From Metridium senile (lineage: Eukaryota > Cnidaria > Anthozoa > Actiniaria > Metridiidae): DNA of 64,000 nt. Positions within the stretch are counted from its first letter, which is position 1; every line of letters starts with the position of its first letter. Below are positions 34,441 to 50,000 of this stretch, piece after piece. A program made the position numbers and the translations under genes. The notes below the pieces were generated by a model that worked only from the letters and a program-made list of their open reading frames with translations, was not told the DNA's origin and did no database searches. Location: positions 62,001 through 126,000 of the forward strand of contig CATKSA010000062.1 of the NCBI GenBank assembly GCA_949775045.1. The letters run 5' to 3'.

Positions 34441-37330
34441 AGACATTACGCACAGGGTCTAGGCGAAAATTTTGTGCCGAAAACCGCGATCTTTTTGACA
34501 CATTTTCAGATCACCCTATAGGGCATATTGCATTCTGGGTAGGATTTAGTATTTTTTTCTAAAAAAAATCTTGCACATTGATCAGAATGCTCTAATATTC
34601 TCAGACATTACTCACAGGGTCTAGTCGAAAATTGTGTGCCGAAAACCCCGATCTTTTTGACACATTTTCAGATCACCCTATAGTGCATATTGCATTCTGG
34701 GTAGGATTTTGTAGTTTTTTCTAAATAAAATCTTGCGCATTGATCAGAATGCTCTAATATTCTTAGACATTACTCACAGGGTCTAGGCGAAAATTTTGTA
34801 CCGAAAACCCCGATCTTTTTGACACATTTTCAGATCACCCTATAGGGCATATTGCATTCTGGGTAGGATTTTGTAGTTTTTTCTAAATAAAATCTTGCGC
34901 ATTTATCAGATAGCTCTAATATTCTCAGACATTACTCACAGGGTCTAGGCGAAAATTTTGTGCCGAAAACCCCGTTCTTTTTGACACATTTTCAGATCAC
35001 CCTATAGGGCATATTGCATTGTTGGTAGGATTTTGTAGTTTTTTCTAAATAAAATCTTGCGCATTGATCAGAATGCTCTAATATTCTCAGACATTACTCA
35101 CAGGATCTAGGCGAAAATTTTGTGCCGAAAACCCCGATCTTTTTGACACATTTTCAGATCACCCTATAGGGCATATTGCATTCTGGGTAGGATTTAGTAT
35201 TTTTTTCTAAAAAAAATCTTGCACATTGATCAGAATGCTCTAATATTCTCAGACATTACTCACAGGGTCTAGTCGAAAATTGTGTGCCGAAAACCCCGAT
35301 CTTTTTGACACATTTTCAGATCACCCTATAGTGCATATTGCATTCTGGGTAGGATTTTGTAGTTTTTTCTAAATAAAATCTTGCGCATTGATCAGAATGC
35401 TCTAATATTCTTAGACATTACTCACAGGGTCTAGGCGAAAATTTTGTACCGAAAACCCCGATCTTTTTGACACATTTTCAGATCACCCTATAGGGCATAT
35501 TGCATTCTGGGTAGGATTTTGTAGTTTTTTCTAAATAAAATCTTGCGCATTTATCAGATAGCTCTAATATTCTCAGACATTACTCACAGGGTCTAGGCGA
35601 AAATTTTGTGCCGAAAACCCCGTTCTTTTTGACACATTTTCAGATCACCCTATAGGGCATATTGCATTGTTGGTAGGATTTTGTAGTTTTTTCTAAATAA
35701 AATCTTGCGCATTGATCAGAATGCTCTAATATTCTCAGACATTACTCACAGGATCTAGGCGAAAATTTTGTGCCGAAAACCCCGATCTTTTTGACACATT
35801 TTCAGATCACCCTATAGGGCATATTGCATTCTGGGTAGGATTTTGTAGTTTTTTTTAAATAAAATCTCGCGCATTGATCAGAATGCTCTAATATTCTCAG
35901 ACATTACTCACAGGGTCTAGTCGAAAATTGTGTGCCGAAAACCCCGATCTTTTTGACACATTTTCAGATCACCCTATAGTGCATATTGCATTCTGGGTAG
36001 GATTTTGTAGTTTTTTCTAAATAAAATCTTGCGCATTGATCAGAATGCTCTAATATTCTTAGACATTACTCACAGGGTCTAGGCGAAAATTTTGTGCCGA
36101 AAACCCCGTTCTTTTTGACACATTTTCAGATCACCCTATAGGGCATATTGCATTGTTGGTAGGATTTTGTAGTTTTTTCTAAATAAAATCTTGCGCATTG
36201 ATCAGAATGCTCTAATATTCTCAGACATTACTCACAGGATCTAGGCGAAAATTTTGTGCCGAAAACCCCGATCTTTTTGACACATTTTCAGATCACCCTA
36301 TAGGGCATATTGCATTCTGGGTAGGATTTTGTAGTTTTTTTTAAATAAAATCTCGCGCATTGATCAGAATGCTCTAATATTCTCAGACATTACTCACAGG
36401 GTCTAGGCGAAAATTTTGTGCCGAAAACCCCGATCTTTTTGACACATTTTCAGATCACCCTATAGGGCATATTGCATTGTGGGTAGGATTTTGTAGTTTT
36501 TTCTAAATAAAATCTTGCGCATTCATCAGAATGCTCTAATATTCTCAGACATTACTCACAGGGTCTAGGCAAAAGTTTTGTGCCGAAAACCCCGATCTTT
36601 ATGACACATTTTCAGATCACCCTATAGGGCATATTGCATTCTGGGTAGGATTTTGTAGTTTTTTCTATAAAAAATATTGCGCATTTATCAGAATGCTCTA
36701 ATATTCTCAGACATTACTCACAGGGTCTAGGCAAAAATTTTGTGCCGAAAACCCCGATCTTTTTGACACATTTTCAGATCACCCTATAGGGCATATTGCA
36801 TTCTGGGTAGGATTTTGTAGTTTTTTTCTAAATAAAATATTGCGCATTTATCAGATAGCTCTAATATTCTCAGACATTACGCACAGGGTCTAGGCGAAAA
36901 TTTTGTGCCGAAAACCCCGATCTTTTTGACACATTTTCAGATCACCCTATAGGGCATATTGCATTCTGGGTAGGATTTAGTATTTTTTTCTAAAAAAAAT
37001 CTTGCACATTGATCAGAATGCTCTAATATTCTCAGACATTACTCACAGGGTTTAGTCGAAAATTGTGTGCCGAAAACCCCGATCTTTTTGACACATTTTC
37101 AGATCACCCTATAGTGCATATTGCATTCTGGGTAGGATTTTGTAGTTTTTTCTAAATAAAATCTTGCGCATTGATCAGAATGCTCTAATATTCTTAGACA
37201 TTACTCACAGGGTCTAGGCGAAAATTTTGTACCGAAAACCCCGATCTTTTTGACACATTTTCAGATCACCCTATAGGGCATATTGCATTCTGGGTAGGAT
37301 TTTGCAGTTTTTTCTAAATAAAATCTTGCA
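34440..37330 (+). repeat. Satellite array, family C block with a 648-bp repeat
   Basis: About 18 monomers marked by ATATTCTTAGAC, CCCCGTTCTTT, TATAGTGCAT and CAGGATCTAGG. TCTTAG recurs at 34761, 35409 and 36057, each 648 bp (four monomers) apart, and CCCCGTTC recurs at 34973 and 35621. The next CCCCGTTC, at 36107, is only three monomers on, so one monomer was lost there. Confidence 0.85.
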
Positions 37331-40110
37331 CATTTATCAGAATGCTCTAATATTCTCAGATATTTCTCACAGGGTCTAGGCGAAAATTTTGTGCCGAACA
37401 CCCCGATCTTTTTGACACATTTTCAGATCACCCTATAGGGCATATTGCATTCTGGGTAGGATTTTGTAGTTTTTTCTAAATAAAATCTTGCGCATTTATC
37501 AGATAGCTCTAATATTCTCAGACATTACTCACAGGGTCTAGGCGAAAATTTTGTGCCGAAAACCCCGATCTTTTTGACACATTTTCAGATCACCCTATAG
37601 GGCATATTGCATTCTGGGTAGGATTTTGTAGTTTTTTCTAAATAAAATCTTGCGCATTTATCAGAATGCTCTAATATTCTCAGACATTACTCACAGGATC
37701 TAGGCGAAAATTTTGTGCCGAAAACCCCGATCTTTTTGACACATTTTCAGATCACCCTATAGGGCATATTGCATTCTGGGTAGGATTTTGTAGTTTTTTC
37801 TAAATAAAATCTTGCGCATTTATCAGAATGCTCTAATATTCTCAGACATTACTCACAGGGTCTAGGCGAAAATTTTGTGCCGAAAACCCCGATCTTTTTG
37901 ACACATTTTCAGATCACACTATAGGGCATATTGCATTCTGGGTAGGATTTTGTAGTTTTTTCTATAAAAAATCTTGCGCATTTATCAGAATGCTCTAATA
38001 TACTCAGACATTACTCACAGGGTCTAGGCGAAAATTTTGTGCCGAAAACCCCGATCTTTTTGACAAATTTTCAGATCACCCTATAGGGCATATTGCATTC
38101 TGGGTAGGATTTTGTAGTTTTTTCTAAATAAAATCTTGCGCATTTATCAGAATGCTCTAATATTCTCAGACATTACTCACATGGTCTAGGCAAAAATTTT
38201 GTGCCGAAAACCCCGATCTTTTTGACACATTTTCAGATCACCCTATAGGGCATATTGCATTCTGGGTAGGATTTTGTAGTTTTTTCTATAAAAAATCTTG
38301 CGCATTTATCAGAATGCTCTAATATACTCAGACATTACTCACAGGGTCTAGGCGAAAATTTTGTGCCGAAAACCCCGATCTTTTTGACACATTTTCAGAT
38401 CACCCTATAGGGCATATTGCATTCTGGGTAGGATTTTGTAGTTTTTTCTAAATAAAATCTTGCGCATTTATCAGAATGCTCTAATATTCTCAGACATTAC
38501 TCACAGGGTCTAGGCGAAAATTTTGTGCCGAAAACCCCGATCTTTTTGACAAATTTTCAGATCACCCTATAGGGCATATTGCATTCTGGGTAGGATTTTG
38601 TAGTTTTTTCTAAATAAAATCTTGCGCATTTATCAGAATGCTCTAATATTCTCAGACATTACTCACATGGTCTAGGCAAAAATTTTGTGCCGAAAACCCC
38701 GATCTTTTTGACACATTTTCAGATCACCCTATAGGGCATATTGCATTCTGGGTAGGATTTTGTAGTTTTTTCTATAAAAAATCTTGCGCATTTATCAGAA
38801 TGCTCTAATATTCTCAGACATTACTCACAGGGTCTAGGCGAAAATTTTGTGCCGAAAACCCCGATCTTTTTGACACATTTTCAGATCACCCTATAGGGCA
38901 TATTGCATTCTGGGTAGGATTTTGTAGTTTTTTCTAAATAAAATCTTGCGCATTTATCAGAATGCTCTAATATTCTCAGACATTACTCACAGGGTCTAGG
39001 CGAAAATTTTGTGCCGAAAACCCCGATCTTTTTGATACATTTTCAGATCACCCTATAGGGCATATTGCATTCTGGGTAGGATTTTGTAGTTTTTTCTAAA
39101 TAAAATCTTGCGCATTGATCAGAATGCTCTAATATTCTCAGACATTACTCACAGGGTCTAGGCGAAAATTTTGTGCCGAAAACCCCGATCTTTTTGACAC
39201 ATTTTCAGATCACACTATAGGGCATATTGCATTCTGGGTAGGATTTTGTAGTTTTTTCTATAAAAAATCTTGCGCATTTATCAGAATGCTCTAATATACT
39301 CAGACATTACTCACAGGGTCTAGGCGAAAATTTTGTGCCGAAAACCCCGATCTTTTTGACACATTTTCAGATCACCCTATAGGGCATATTGCATTCTGGG
39401 TAGGATTTTGTAGTTTTTTCTAAATAAAATCTTGCGCATTTATCAGAATGCTCTAATATTCTCAGACATTACTCACAGGGTCTAGGCGAAAATTTTGTGC
39501 CGAAAACCCCGATCTTTTTGATACATTTTCAGATCACCCTATAGGGCATATTGCATTCTGGGTAGGATTTTGTAGTTTTTTCTAAATAAAATCTTGCGCA
39601 TTGATCAGAATGCTCTAATATTCTCAGACATTACTCACAGGGTCTAGGCGAAAATTTTGTGCCGAAAACCCCGATCTTTTTGACACATTTTCAGATCACA
39701 CTATAGGGCATATTGCATTCTGGGTAGGATTTTGTAGTTTTTTCTATAAAAAATCTTGCGCATTTATCAGAATGCTCTAATATACTCAGACATTACACAC
39801 AGGGTCTAGGCGAAAATTTTGTGCCGAAAACCCCGATCTTTTTGACACATTTTCAGATCACCCTATAGGGCATATTGCATTCTGGGTAGGATTTTGTAGT
39901 TTTTTCTAAATAAAATCTTGCGCATTTATCAGAATGCTCTAATATTCTCAGACATTACTCACAGGGTCTAGGCGAAAATTTTGTGCCGAAAACCCCGATC
40001 TTTTTGACACATTTTCAGATCACCCTATAGGGCATATTGCATTGTGGGTAGGATTTTGTAGTTTTTTCTAAATAAAATCTTGCGCATTTATCAGAATGCT
40101 CTAATATTCT
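37330..40110 (+). repeat. Satellite array, uniform block with a 486-bp repeat
   Basis: About 17 monomers close to one consensus. Variants repeat every three monomers (486 bp): CACACTATAG 39211 and 39697, AATATACTCAG 39297 and 39783, TTGACAAATT 38062 and 38548, and CACATGGTC 38181 and 38667. Confidence 0.85.
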
Positions 40111-42959
40111 CAGACATTACTCACAAGGTCGAGGCGAAAATTTTGTGCCGAAAACCCCGATCTTTTTTACACATTTTCAGATCAGCCTATAGGGCATATT
40201 GCATTCTGGGTAGGATTTTGTAGTTTTTTCTAAATAAAATCTTGCCCATTTATCAGAATGCTCTAATATTCTCAGACATTACTCACAGGGTCTAGGCGAA
40301 AATTTTGTGCCGAAAACCCCGATCTTTTTGACACATTTTCAGATCACCCTATAGAGCATATTGCATTCTGGGTAGGATTTTGTAGTTTTTTCTAAATTAA
40401 ATCTTGCGCATTTATCAGAATGCTCTAATATTCTCAGACATTACTCACAGGGTCTAGGCGAAAATTTTGTGCCGAAAACCCCGATCTTTTTGACACATTT
40501 TCAGATCACCCTATAGGTCATATTGCATTCTGGGTAGGATTTTGTAGTTTTTTCTAAATTAAATCTTGCCCATTTATCAGAATGCTCTAATATTCTCAGA
40601 CATTACTCACAGGGTCTAGGCGAAAATTTTGTGCCGAAAACCCCGATCTTTTTGACACATTTTCAGATCACCCTATAGGGCATATTGCATTCTGGGTAGG
40701 ATTTTGTAGTTTTTTCTAAATAAAATCTTGCCCATTTATCAGAATGCTCTAATATTCTCAGACATTACTCACAGGGTCTAGGCGAAAATTTTGTGCCGAA
40801 AACCCCGATCTTTTTGACACATTTTCAGATCATCCTATAGGGCATATTGCATTCTGGGTAGGATTTTGTAGTTTTTTCTAAATAAAATCTTGCGCATTTA
40901 TCAGAATGCTCTAATATTCTCAGACATTACTCACAGGGTCTAGGCGATAATTTTGTGCCGAATACCCCGATCTTTTTGACACATTTTCAGATCAGCCTAT
41001 AGGGCATATTGCATTCTGAGTAGGATTTTGTAGTTTTTTCTAAATAAAATCTTGTGCATTTATCAGAATGCTCTAATATTCTCAGACATTACTCACAGGG
41101 TCTAGGCGATAATTTTGTGCCGAAAACCCCGATCTTTTTGATCTTTTTGACACATTTTCAGATCACCCTATAGGGCATATTGCATTCTGGGTAGGATTTT
41201 GTAGTTTTTTCTAAATAAAATCTTGCGCATTTATCAGAATGCTCTTAATATTCTCAGACATTACTCACAGGGTCTAGGCAAAAATTTTGTGCCGAAAACC
41301 CCGATCTTTTTGACACATTTTCAGATCACCCTATAGGGCATATTGCATTCTGGGTAGGATTTTGTATTTTTTTCTAAATTAAATCTTGCCCATTTATCAG
41401 AATGCTCTAATATTCTCAGACATTACTCACAGGGTCTAGGCGAAAATTTTGTGCCGAAAACCCGGATCTTTTTGACACATTTTCAGATCACCCTATAGGG
41501 CATATTGCATTCTGGGTAGGATTTTGTAGTTTTTTCTAAATAAAATCTTGCGCATATATCAGAATGCTCTAATATTCTCAGACATTACTCACAGGGTCTA
41601 GGCGATAATTTTGTGCCGAAAACCCCGATCTTTTTGACACATTTTCAGATCACCCTATAGGGCATATTGCATTCTGAGTAGGATTTTGTAGTTTTTTCTA
41701 AATAAAATCTTGCGCATTTATCAGAATGCTCTAATATTCTCAGACATTACTCACAGGGTCTAGGCGAAAATTTTGTGCCGAAAACCCCGATCTTTTTGAC
41801 ACATTTTCAGATCACCCTATAGGGCATATTGCATTCTGGGTAGGATTTTGTATTTTTTTCTAAATTAAATCTTGCCCATTTATCAGAATGCTCTAATATT
41901 CTCAGACATTACTCACAGGGTCTAGGCGAAAATTTTGTGCCGAAAACCCCGATCTTTTTGACACATTTTCAGATCACCCTATAGGGCATATTGCATTCTG
42001 GGTAGGATTTTGTAGTTTTTTCTAAATAAAATCTTGCGCATTTATCAGAATGCTGTAATATTCTCAGACATTACTCACAAGGTCTAGGCGAAAATTTTGT
42101 GCCGAAAACCCCGATCTTTTTGACACATTTTCAGATCAGCCTATAGGGCATATTGCATTCTGGGTAGGATTTTGTAGTTTTTTCTAAATAAAATCTTGCC
42201 CATTTATCAGAATGCTCTAATATTCTCAGACATTACTCACAGGGTCGAGGCGAAAATTTTGTGCCGAAAACCTCGATCTTTTTGACACATTTTCAGATCA
42301 CCCTATAGGGCATATTGCATTCTGGGTAGGATTTTGTAGTTTTTTCTAAATTAAATCTTGCCCATTTATCAGAATGCTCTAATATTCTCAGACATTACTC
42401 ACAGGGTCTAGGCGAAAATTTTGTGCCGAAAACCCCGATATTTTTGACACATTTTCAGATCACCCTATAGGGCATATTGCATTCTGGGTAGGATTTTGTA
42501 GTTTTTTCTAAATAAAATCTTGCCCATTTATCAGAATGCTCTAATATTCTCAGACATTACTCACAGGGTCTAGGCGAAAATTTTGTGCGAAAACCCCGAT
42601 CTTTTTGACACATTTTCAGATCACCCTATAGGGCATATTGCATTCTGGGTAGGATTTTGTAGTTTTTTCTAAATAAAATCTTGCGCATTTTTCAGAATGC
42701 TCTAATATTCTCAGACATTACTCACAGGGTCTAGGCGATAATTTTGTGCCGAAAACCCGGATCTTTTTTACACATTTTCAGATCACCCTATAGGACATAT
42801 TGCATTCTGGGTAGGATTTTGTAGTTTTTTCTAAATAAAATCTTACGCATTTATCAGAATGCTCTAATATTCTCAGACATTACTCACAAGGTCTAGGCGA
42901 AAATTTTGTGCCTAAAACCCCGATCTTTTTTACACATTTTCAGATCAGCCTATAGGGCA

Positions 42960-45900
42960 TATTGCATTCTGGGTAGTATTTTGTATTTTTTTCTAAATAA
43001 AATCTTGCCCATTTATCAGAATGCTCTAATATTCTCAGACATTACTCACAGGGTCGAGGCGAAAATTTTGTGCTGAAAACCTCGATCTTTTTGACACATT
43101 TTCAGATCACCCTATAGGGCATATTGCATTCTGGGTAGGATTTTGTAGTTTTTTCTAAATAAAATCTTGCGCATTTATCAGAATGCTCTAATATTCTCAG
43201 ACATTACTCACAGGGTCTAGGCGAAAATTTTGTGCCGAAAACCCCGATCTTTTTGACACATTTTCAGATCAGCCTATAGGGCATATTGCATTCTGGGTAG
43301 GATTTTGTAGTTTTTTCTAAATAAAATATTGCGCATTTATCAGAATGCTCTAATATTCTCAGACATTACTCACAGGGTCTAGGCGAAAATTTTGTGCTGA
43401 AAACCCCGATCTTTTTGACACATTTTCAGATCACCCTATAGGGCATATTGCATTCTGGGTAGGATTTTGTAGTTTTTTCTAAATTAAATCTTGCCCATTT
43501 ATCAGAATGCTCTAATATTCTCAGACATTACTCACAGGGTCGAGGCGAAAATTTTGTGCCGAAAACCTCGATCTTTTTGACACATTTTCAGATCACCCTA
43601 TAGGGCATATTGCATTCTGGGTAGGATTTTGTAGTTTTTTCTAAATAAAATCTTGCGCATTTATCAGAATGCTCTAATATTCTCAGACATTACTCACAGG
43701 GTCTAGGCGAAAATTTTGTGCCGAAAACCCCGATCTTTTTGACACATTTTCAGATCACCCTATAGGGCATATTGCATTCTGGGTAGGATTTTGTAGTTTT
43801 TTCTAAATTAAATCTTGCCCATTTATCAGAATGCTCTAATATTCTCAGACATTACTCACAGGGTCTAGGCGAAAATTTTGTGCCGAAAACCCCGATCTTT
43901 TTGACACATTTTCAGATCAGCCTATAGGGCATATTGCATTCTGAGTAGGATTTTGTAGTTTTTTCTAAATAAAATCTTGCGCATTTATCAGAATGCTCTA
44001 ATATTCTCAGACATTACTCACAGGGTCTAGGCGATAATTTTGTGCCGAAAACCCCGATCTTTTTGACACATTTTCAGATCACCCTATAGGGCATATTGCA
44101 TTCTGGGTAGGATTTTGTAGTTTTTTCTAAATAAAATCTTGCGCATTTATCAGAATGCTCTTAATATTCTCAGACATTACTCACAGGGTCTAGGCAAAAA
44201 TTTTGTGCCGAAAACCCCGATCTTTTTGACACATTTTCAGATCACCCTATAGGGCATATTGCATTCTGGGTAGGATTTTGTAGTTTTTTCTAAATTAAAT
44301 CTTGCCCATTTATCAGAATGCTCTAATATTCTCAGACATTACTCACAGGGTCTAGGCGAAAATTTTGTGCCGAAAACCCCGATCTTTTTGACACATTTTC
44401 AGATCAGCCTATAGGGCATATTGCATTCTGGGTAGGATTTTGTAGTTTTTTCTAAATAAAATCTTGCGCATATATCAGAATGCTCTAATATTCTCAGACA
44501 TTACTCACAGGGTCTAGGCGATAATTTTGTGCCGAAAACCCCGATCTTTTTGACACATTTTCAGATCACCCTATAGGGCATATTGCATTCTGAGTAGGAT
44601 TTTGTAGTTTTTTCTAAATAAAATCTTGCGCATTTATCAGAATGCTCTAATATTCTCAGACATTACTCACAGGGTCTAGGCGAAAATTTTGTGCCGAAAA
44701 CCCCGATCTTTTTGAAACATTTTCAGATCACCCTATAGGGCATATTGCATTCTGGGTAGGATTTTGTATTTTTTTCTAAATTAAATCTTGCCCATTTATC
44801 AGAATGCTCTAATATTCTCAGACATTACTCACAGGGTCTAGGCGAAAATTTTGTGCCGAAAACCCCGATCTTTTTGACACATTTTCAGATCACCCTATAG
44901 GGCATATTGCATTCTGGGTAGGATTTTGTAGTTTTTTCTAAATAAAATCTTGCGCATTTATCAGAATGCTGTAATATTCTCAGACATTACTCACAAGGTC
45001 TAGGCGAAAATTTTGTGCCGAAAACCCCGATCTTTTTGACACATTTTCAGATCAGCCTATAGGGCATATTGCATTCTGGGTAGGATTTTGTATTTTTTTC
45101 TAAATAAAATCTTGCCCATTTATCAGAATGCTCTAATATTCTCAGACATTACTCACAGGGTCGAGGCGAAAATTTTGTGCCGAAAACCTCGATCTTTTTG
45201 ACACATTTTCAGATCACCCTATAGGGCACATTGCATTCTGGGTAGGATTTTGTAGTTTTTTCTAAATAAAATCTTGCGCATTTATCAGAATGCTCTAATA
45301 TTCTCAGACATTACTCACAGGGTCTAGGCGAAAATTTTGTGCCGAAAACCCCGATATTTTTGACACATTTTCAGATCACCCTATAGGGCATATTGCATTC
45401 TGGGTAGGATTTTGTAGTTTTTTCTAAATAAAATCTTGCCCATTTATCAGAATGCTCTAATATTCTCAGACATTACTCACAGGGTCTAGGCGAAAATTTT
45501 GTGCCGAAAACCCCGATCTTTTTGACACATTTTCAGATCACCCTATAGGGCATATTGCATTCTGGGTAGGATTTTGTAGTTTTTTCTAAATTAAATCTTG
45601 CCCATTTATCAGAATGCTCTAATATTCTCAGACATTACTCACAGGGTCGAGGCGAAAATTTTGTGCCGAAAACCTCGATCTTTTTGACACATTTTCAGAT
45701 CACCCTATAGGGCATATTGCATTCTGGGTAGGATTTTGTAGTTTTTTCTAAATAAAATCTTGCGCATTTATCAGAATGCTCTAATATTCTCAGACATTAC
45801 TCACAGGGTCTTGGCGAAAATTTTGTGCCGAAAACCCCGATCTTTTTGACACATTTTCAGATCACCATATAGGGCATATTGCATTCTGGGTAGGATTTTG

Positions 45901-46480
45901 TAGTTTTTTCTAAATAAAATATTGCGCATTTATCAGAATGCTCTAATATTCTCAGACATTACTCACAGGGTCTAGGCAAAAATTTTGTGCCGAAAACCCC
46001 GATCTTTTTGACACATTTTCAGATCACCCTATAGGGCATATTGCATTCTGGGTAGGATTTTGTAGTTTTTTCTAAATTAAATCTTGCCCATTTATCAGAA
46101 GCTCTAATATTCTCAGACATTACTCACAGGGTCTAGGCGAAAATTTTGTGCCGAAAACCCCGATCTTTTTGACACATTTTCAGATCACCCTATAGGGCAT
46201 ATTGCATTCTGGGTAGTATTTTGTATTTTTTTCTAAATAAAATCTTGCCCATTTATCAGAATGCTCTAATATTCTCAGACATTACTCACAGGGTCGAGGC
46301 GAAAATTTTGTGCTGAAAACCTCGATCTTTTTGACACATTTTCAGATCACCCTATAGGGCATATTGCATTCTGGGTAGGATTTTGTAGTTTTTTCTAAAT
46401 AAAATCTTGCGCATTTATCAGAATGCTCTAATATTCTCAGACATTACTCACAGGGTCTAGGCGAAAATTTTGTGCCGAAA
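42960..46480 (+). repeat. 20-monomer displacement (3,240 bp) within family D
   Basis: The rare variant GGGTAGTATTTTGTATTT is found at 42971 and again at 46211, exactly 20 monomers apart. Both are followed by GGTCGAGGCG with GCTGAAAACCTCG and then a CAGCCTATAGG monomer. Further copies near 47.67, 48.66 and 49.95 kb are not at exact multiples of 162 because of indels. Confidence 0.6.
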
Positions 46481-47099
46481 ACCCCGATCTTTTTGACACA
46501 TTTTCAGATCAGCCTATAGGGCATATTGCATTCTGGGTAGGATTTTGTAGTTTTTTCTAAATAAAATATTGCGCATTTATCAGAATGCTCTAATATTCTC
46601 AGACATTACTCACAGGGTCTAGGCGAAAATTTTGTGCCGAAAACCCCGATCTTTTTGACACATTTTCAGATCACCCTATAGGGCATATTGCATTCTGGGT
46701 AGGATTTTGTAGTTTTTTCTAAATAAAATATTGCGCATTTATCAGAATGCTCTAATATTCTCAGACATTACTCACAGGGTCTAGGCGAAAATTTTGTGCC
46801 GAAAACCCCGATCTTTTTGACACATTTTCAGATCACCCTATAGGGCATATTGCATTCTGGGTAGGATTTTGTAGTTTTTTCTAAATTAAATCTTGCCCAT
46901 TTATCAGAAGCTCTAATATTCTCAGACATTACTCACAGGGTCTAGGCGAAAATTTTGTGCCGAAAACCCCGATCTTTTTGACACATTTTCAGATCACCCT
47001 ATAGGGCATATTGCATTCTGGGTAGGATTTTGTAGTTTTTTCTAAATTAAATCTTGCCCATTTATCAGAATGCTCTAATATTCTCAGACATTACTCACA

Positions 47100-50000
47100 G
47101 GGTCTAGGCGAAAATTTTGTGCCGAAAACCCCGATCTTTTTGACACATTTTCAGATCACCCTATAGGGCATATTGCATTCTGGGTAGGATTTTTTCTAAA
47201 TTAAATCTTGCCCATTTATCAGAAGCTCTAATATTCTCAGACATTACTCACAGGGTCTAGGCGAAAATTTTGTGCCGAAAACCTCGATCTTTTTGACACA
47301 TTTTCAGATCACCCTATAGGGCATATTGCATTCTGGGTAGGATTTTGTAGTAGTTTTTTCTAAATTAAATCTTGCCCAATTTATCAGAATGCTCTAATAT
47401 TCTCAGACATTACTCACAGGGTCTAGGCGAAAATTTTGTGCCGAAAAACCCCGATCTTTTTGACACATTTTCAGATCACCCTATAGGGCATATTGCATTC
47501 TGGGTAGGATTTTGTAGTTTTTTCTAAATAAAATCTTACGCATTTATCAGAATGCTCTAATATTCTCAGACATTACTCACAAGGTCTAGGCGAAAATTTT
47601 TGTGCCTAAAACCCCGATCTTTTTTACACATTTTCAGATTCAGCCTATAGGGCATATTGCATTCTGGGTAGTATTTTGTATTTTTTTCTAAATAAAATCT
47701 TGCCCATTTATCAGAATGCTCTAATATTCCTCAGACATTACTCACAGGGTCGAGGCGAAAATTTTGTGCTGAAAACCTCGATCTTTTTGACACATTTTCA
47801 GATCACCCTATAGGGCATATTGCATTCTGGGTAGGATTTTGTAGTTTTTTTCTAAATAAAATCTTGCGCATTTATCAGAATGCTCTAATATTCTCAGACA
47901 TTACTCACAGGGTCTAGGCGAAAATTTTGTGCCGAAAACCCCGATCTTTTTGACACATTTTCAGATCAGCCTATAGGGCATATTGCATTCTGGGTAGGAT
48001 TTTGTAGTTTTTTCTAAATAAAATATTGCGCATTTATCAGAATGCTCTAATATTCTCAGACATTACTCACAGGGTCTAGGCGAAAATTTTGTGCCGAAAA
48101 CCCCGATCTTTTTGACACATTTTCAGATCACCCTATAGGGCATATTGCATTCTGGGTAGGATTTTGTAGTTTTTTCTAAATTAAATCTTGCCCATTTATC
48201 AGAAGCTCTAATATTCTCAGACATTACTCACAGGGTCTAGGCGAAAATTTTGTGCCGAAAACCTCGATCTTTTTGACACATTTTCAGATCACCCTATAGG
48301 GCATATTGCATTCTGGGTAGGATTTTGTAGTATTCTGGGTAGGATTTTGTAGTTTTTTCTAAATTAAATCTTGCCCATTTATCAGAATGCTCTAATATTC
48401 TCAGACATTACTCACAGGGTCTAGGCGAAAATTTTGTGCCGAAAACCCCGATCTTTTTGACACATTTTCAGATCACCCTATAGGGCATATTGCATTCTGG
48501 GTAGGATTTTGTAGTTTTTTCTAAATAAAATCTTACGCATTTATCAGAATGCTCTAATATTCTCAGACATTACTCACAAGGTCTAGGCGAAAATTTTGTG
48601 CCTAAAACCCCGATCTTTTTTACACATTTTCAGATCAGCCTATAGGGCATATTGCATTCTGGGTAGTATTTGTATTTTTTTCTAAATAAAATCTTGCCCA
48701 TTTATCAGAATGCTCTAATATTCTCAGACATTACTCACAGGGTCGAGGCGAAAATTTTGTGCTGAAAACCTCGATCTTTTTGACACATTTTCAGATCACC
48801 CTATAGGGCATATTGCATTCTGGGTAGGATTTTGTAGTTTTTTCTAATAAAATCTTGCGCATTTATCAGAATGCTCTAATATTCTCAGACATTACTCACA
48901 GGGTCTAGGCGAAAATTTTGTGCCGAAAACCCCGATCTTTTTGACACATTTTCAGATCAGCCTATAGGGCATATTGCATTCTGGGTAGGATTTTGTAGTT
49001 TTTTCTAAATAAAATATTGCGCATTTATCAGAATGCTCTAATATTCTCAGACATTACTCACAGGGTCTAGGCGAAAATTTTGTGCCGAAACCCCGATCTT
49101 TTGACACATTTTCAGATCACCCTATAGGGCATATTGCATTCTGGGTAGGATTTTGTAGTTTTTCTAAATTAAATCTTGCCCATTTATCAGAATGCTCTAA
49201 TATTCTCAGACATTACTCACAGGGTCGAGGCGAAAATTTTGTGCCGAAAACCTCGATCTTTTTGACACATTTTCAGATCACCCTATAGGGCATATTGCAT
49301 TCTGGGTAGGATTTTGTAGTTTTTTCTAAATAAAATCTTGCGCATTTATCAGAATGCTCTAATATTCTCAGACATTACTCACAGGGTCTTGGCGAAAATT
49401 TTGTGCCGAAAACCCCGATCTTTTTGACACATTTTCAGATCACCATATAGGGCATATTGCATTCTGGGTAGGATTTTGTAGTTTTTTCTAAATAAAATAT
49501 TGCGCATTTATCAGAATGCTCTAATATTCTCAGACATTACTCACAGGGTCTAGGCGAAAATTTTGTGCCGAAAACCCCGATCTTTTTGACACATTTTCAG
49601 ATCACCCTATAGGGCATATTGCATTCTGGGTAGGATTTTGTAGTTTTTTCTAAATTAAATCTTGCCCATTTATCAGAAGCTCTAATATTCTCAGACATTA
49701 CTCACAGGGTCTAGGCGAAAATTTTGTGCCGAAAACCCCGATCTTTTTGACACATTTTCAGATCACCCTATAGGGCATATTGCATTCTGGGTAGGATTTT
49801 GTAGTTTTTTCTAAATTAAATCTTACGCATTTATCAGAATGCTCTAATATTCTCAGACATTGCTCACAAGGTCTAGGCGAAAATTTTGTGCCTAAAACCC
49901 CGATCTTTTTTACACATTTTCAGATCAGCCTATAGGGCATATTGCATTCTGGGTAGTATTTTGTATTTTTTTCTAAATAAAATCTTGCCCATTTATCAGA

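Noticed and set aside
49082..49288. 68-residue open frame in the satellite
   Set aside because: It is open only because of single-base losses near 49090 and 49160; other monomers have stops in the same frame.
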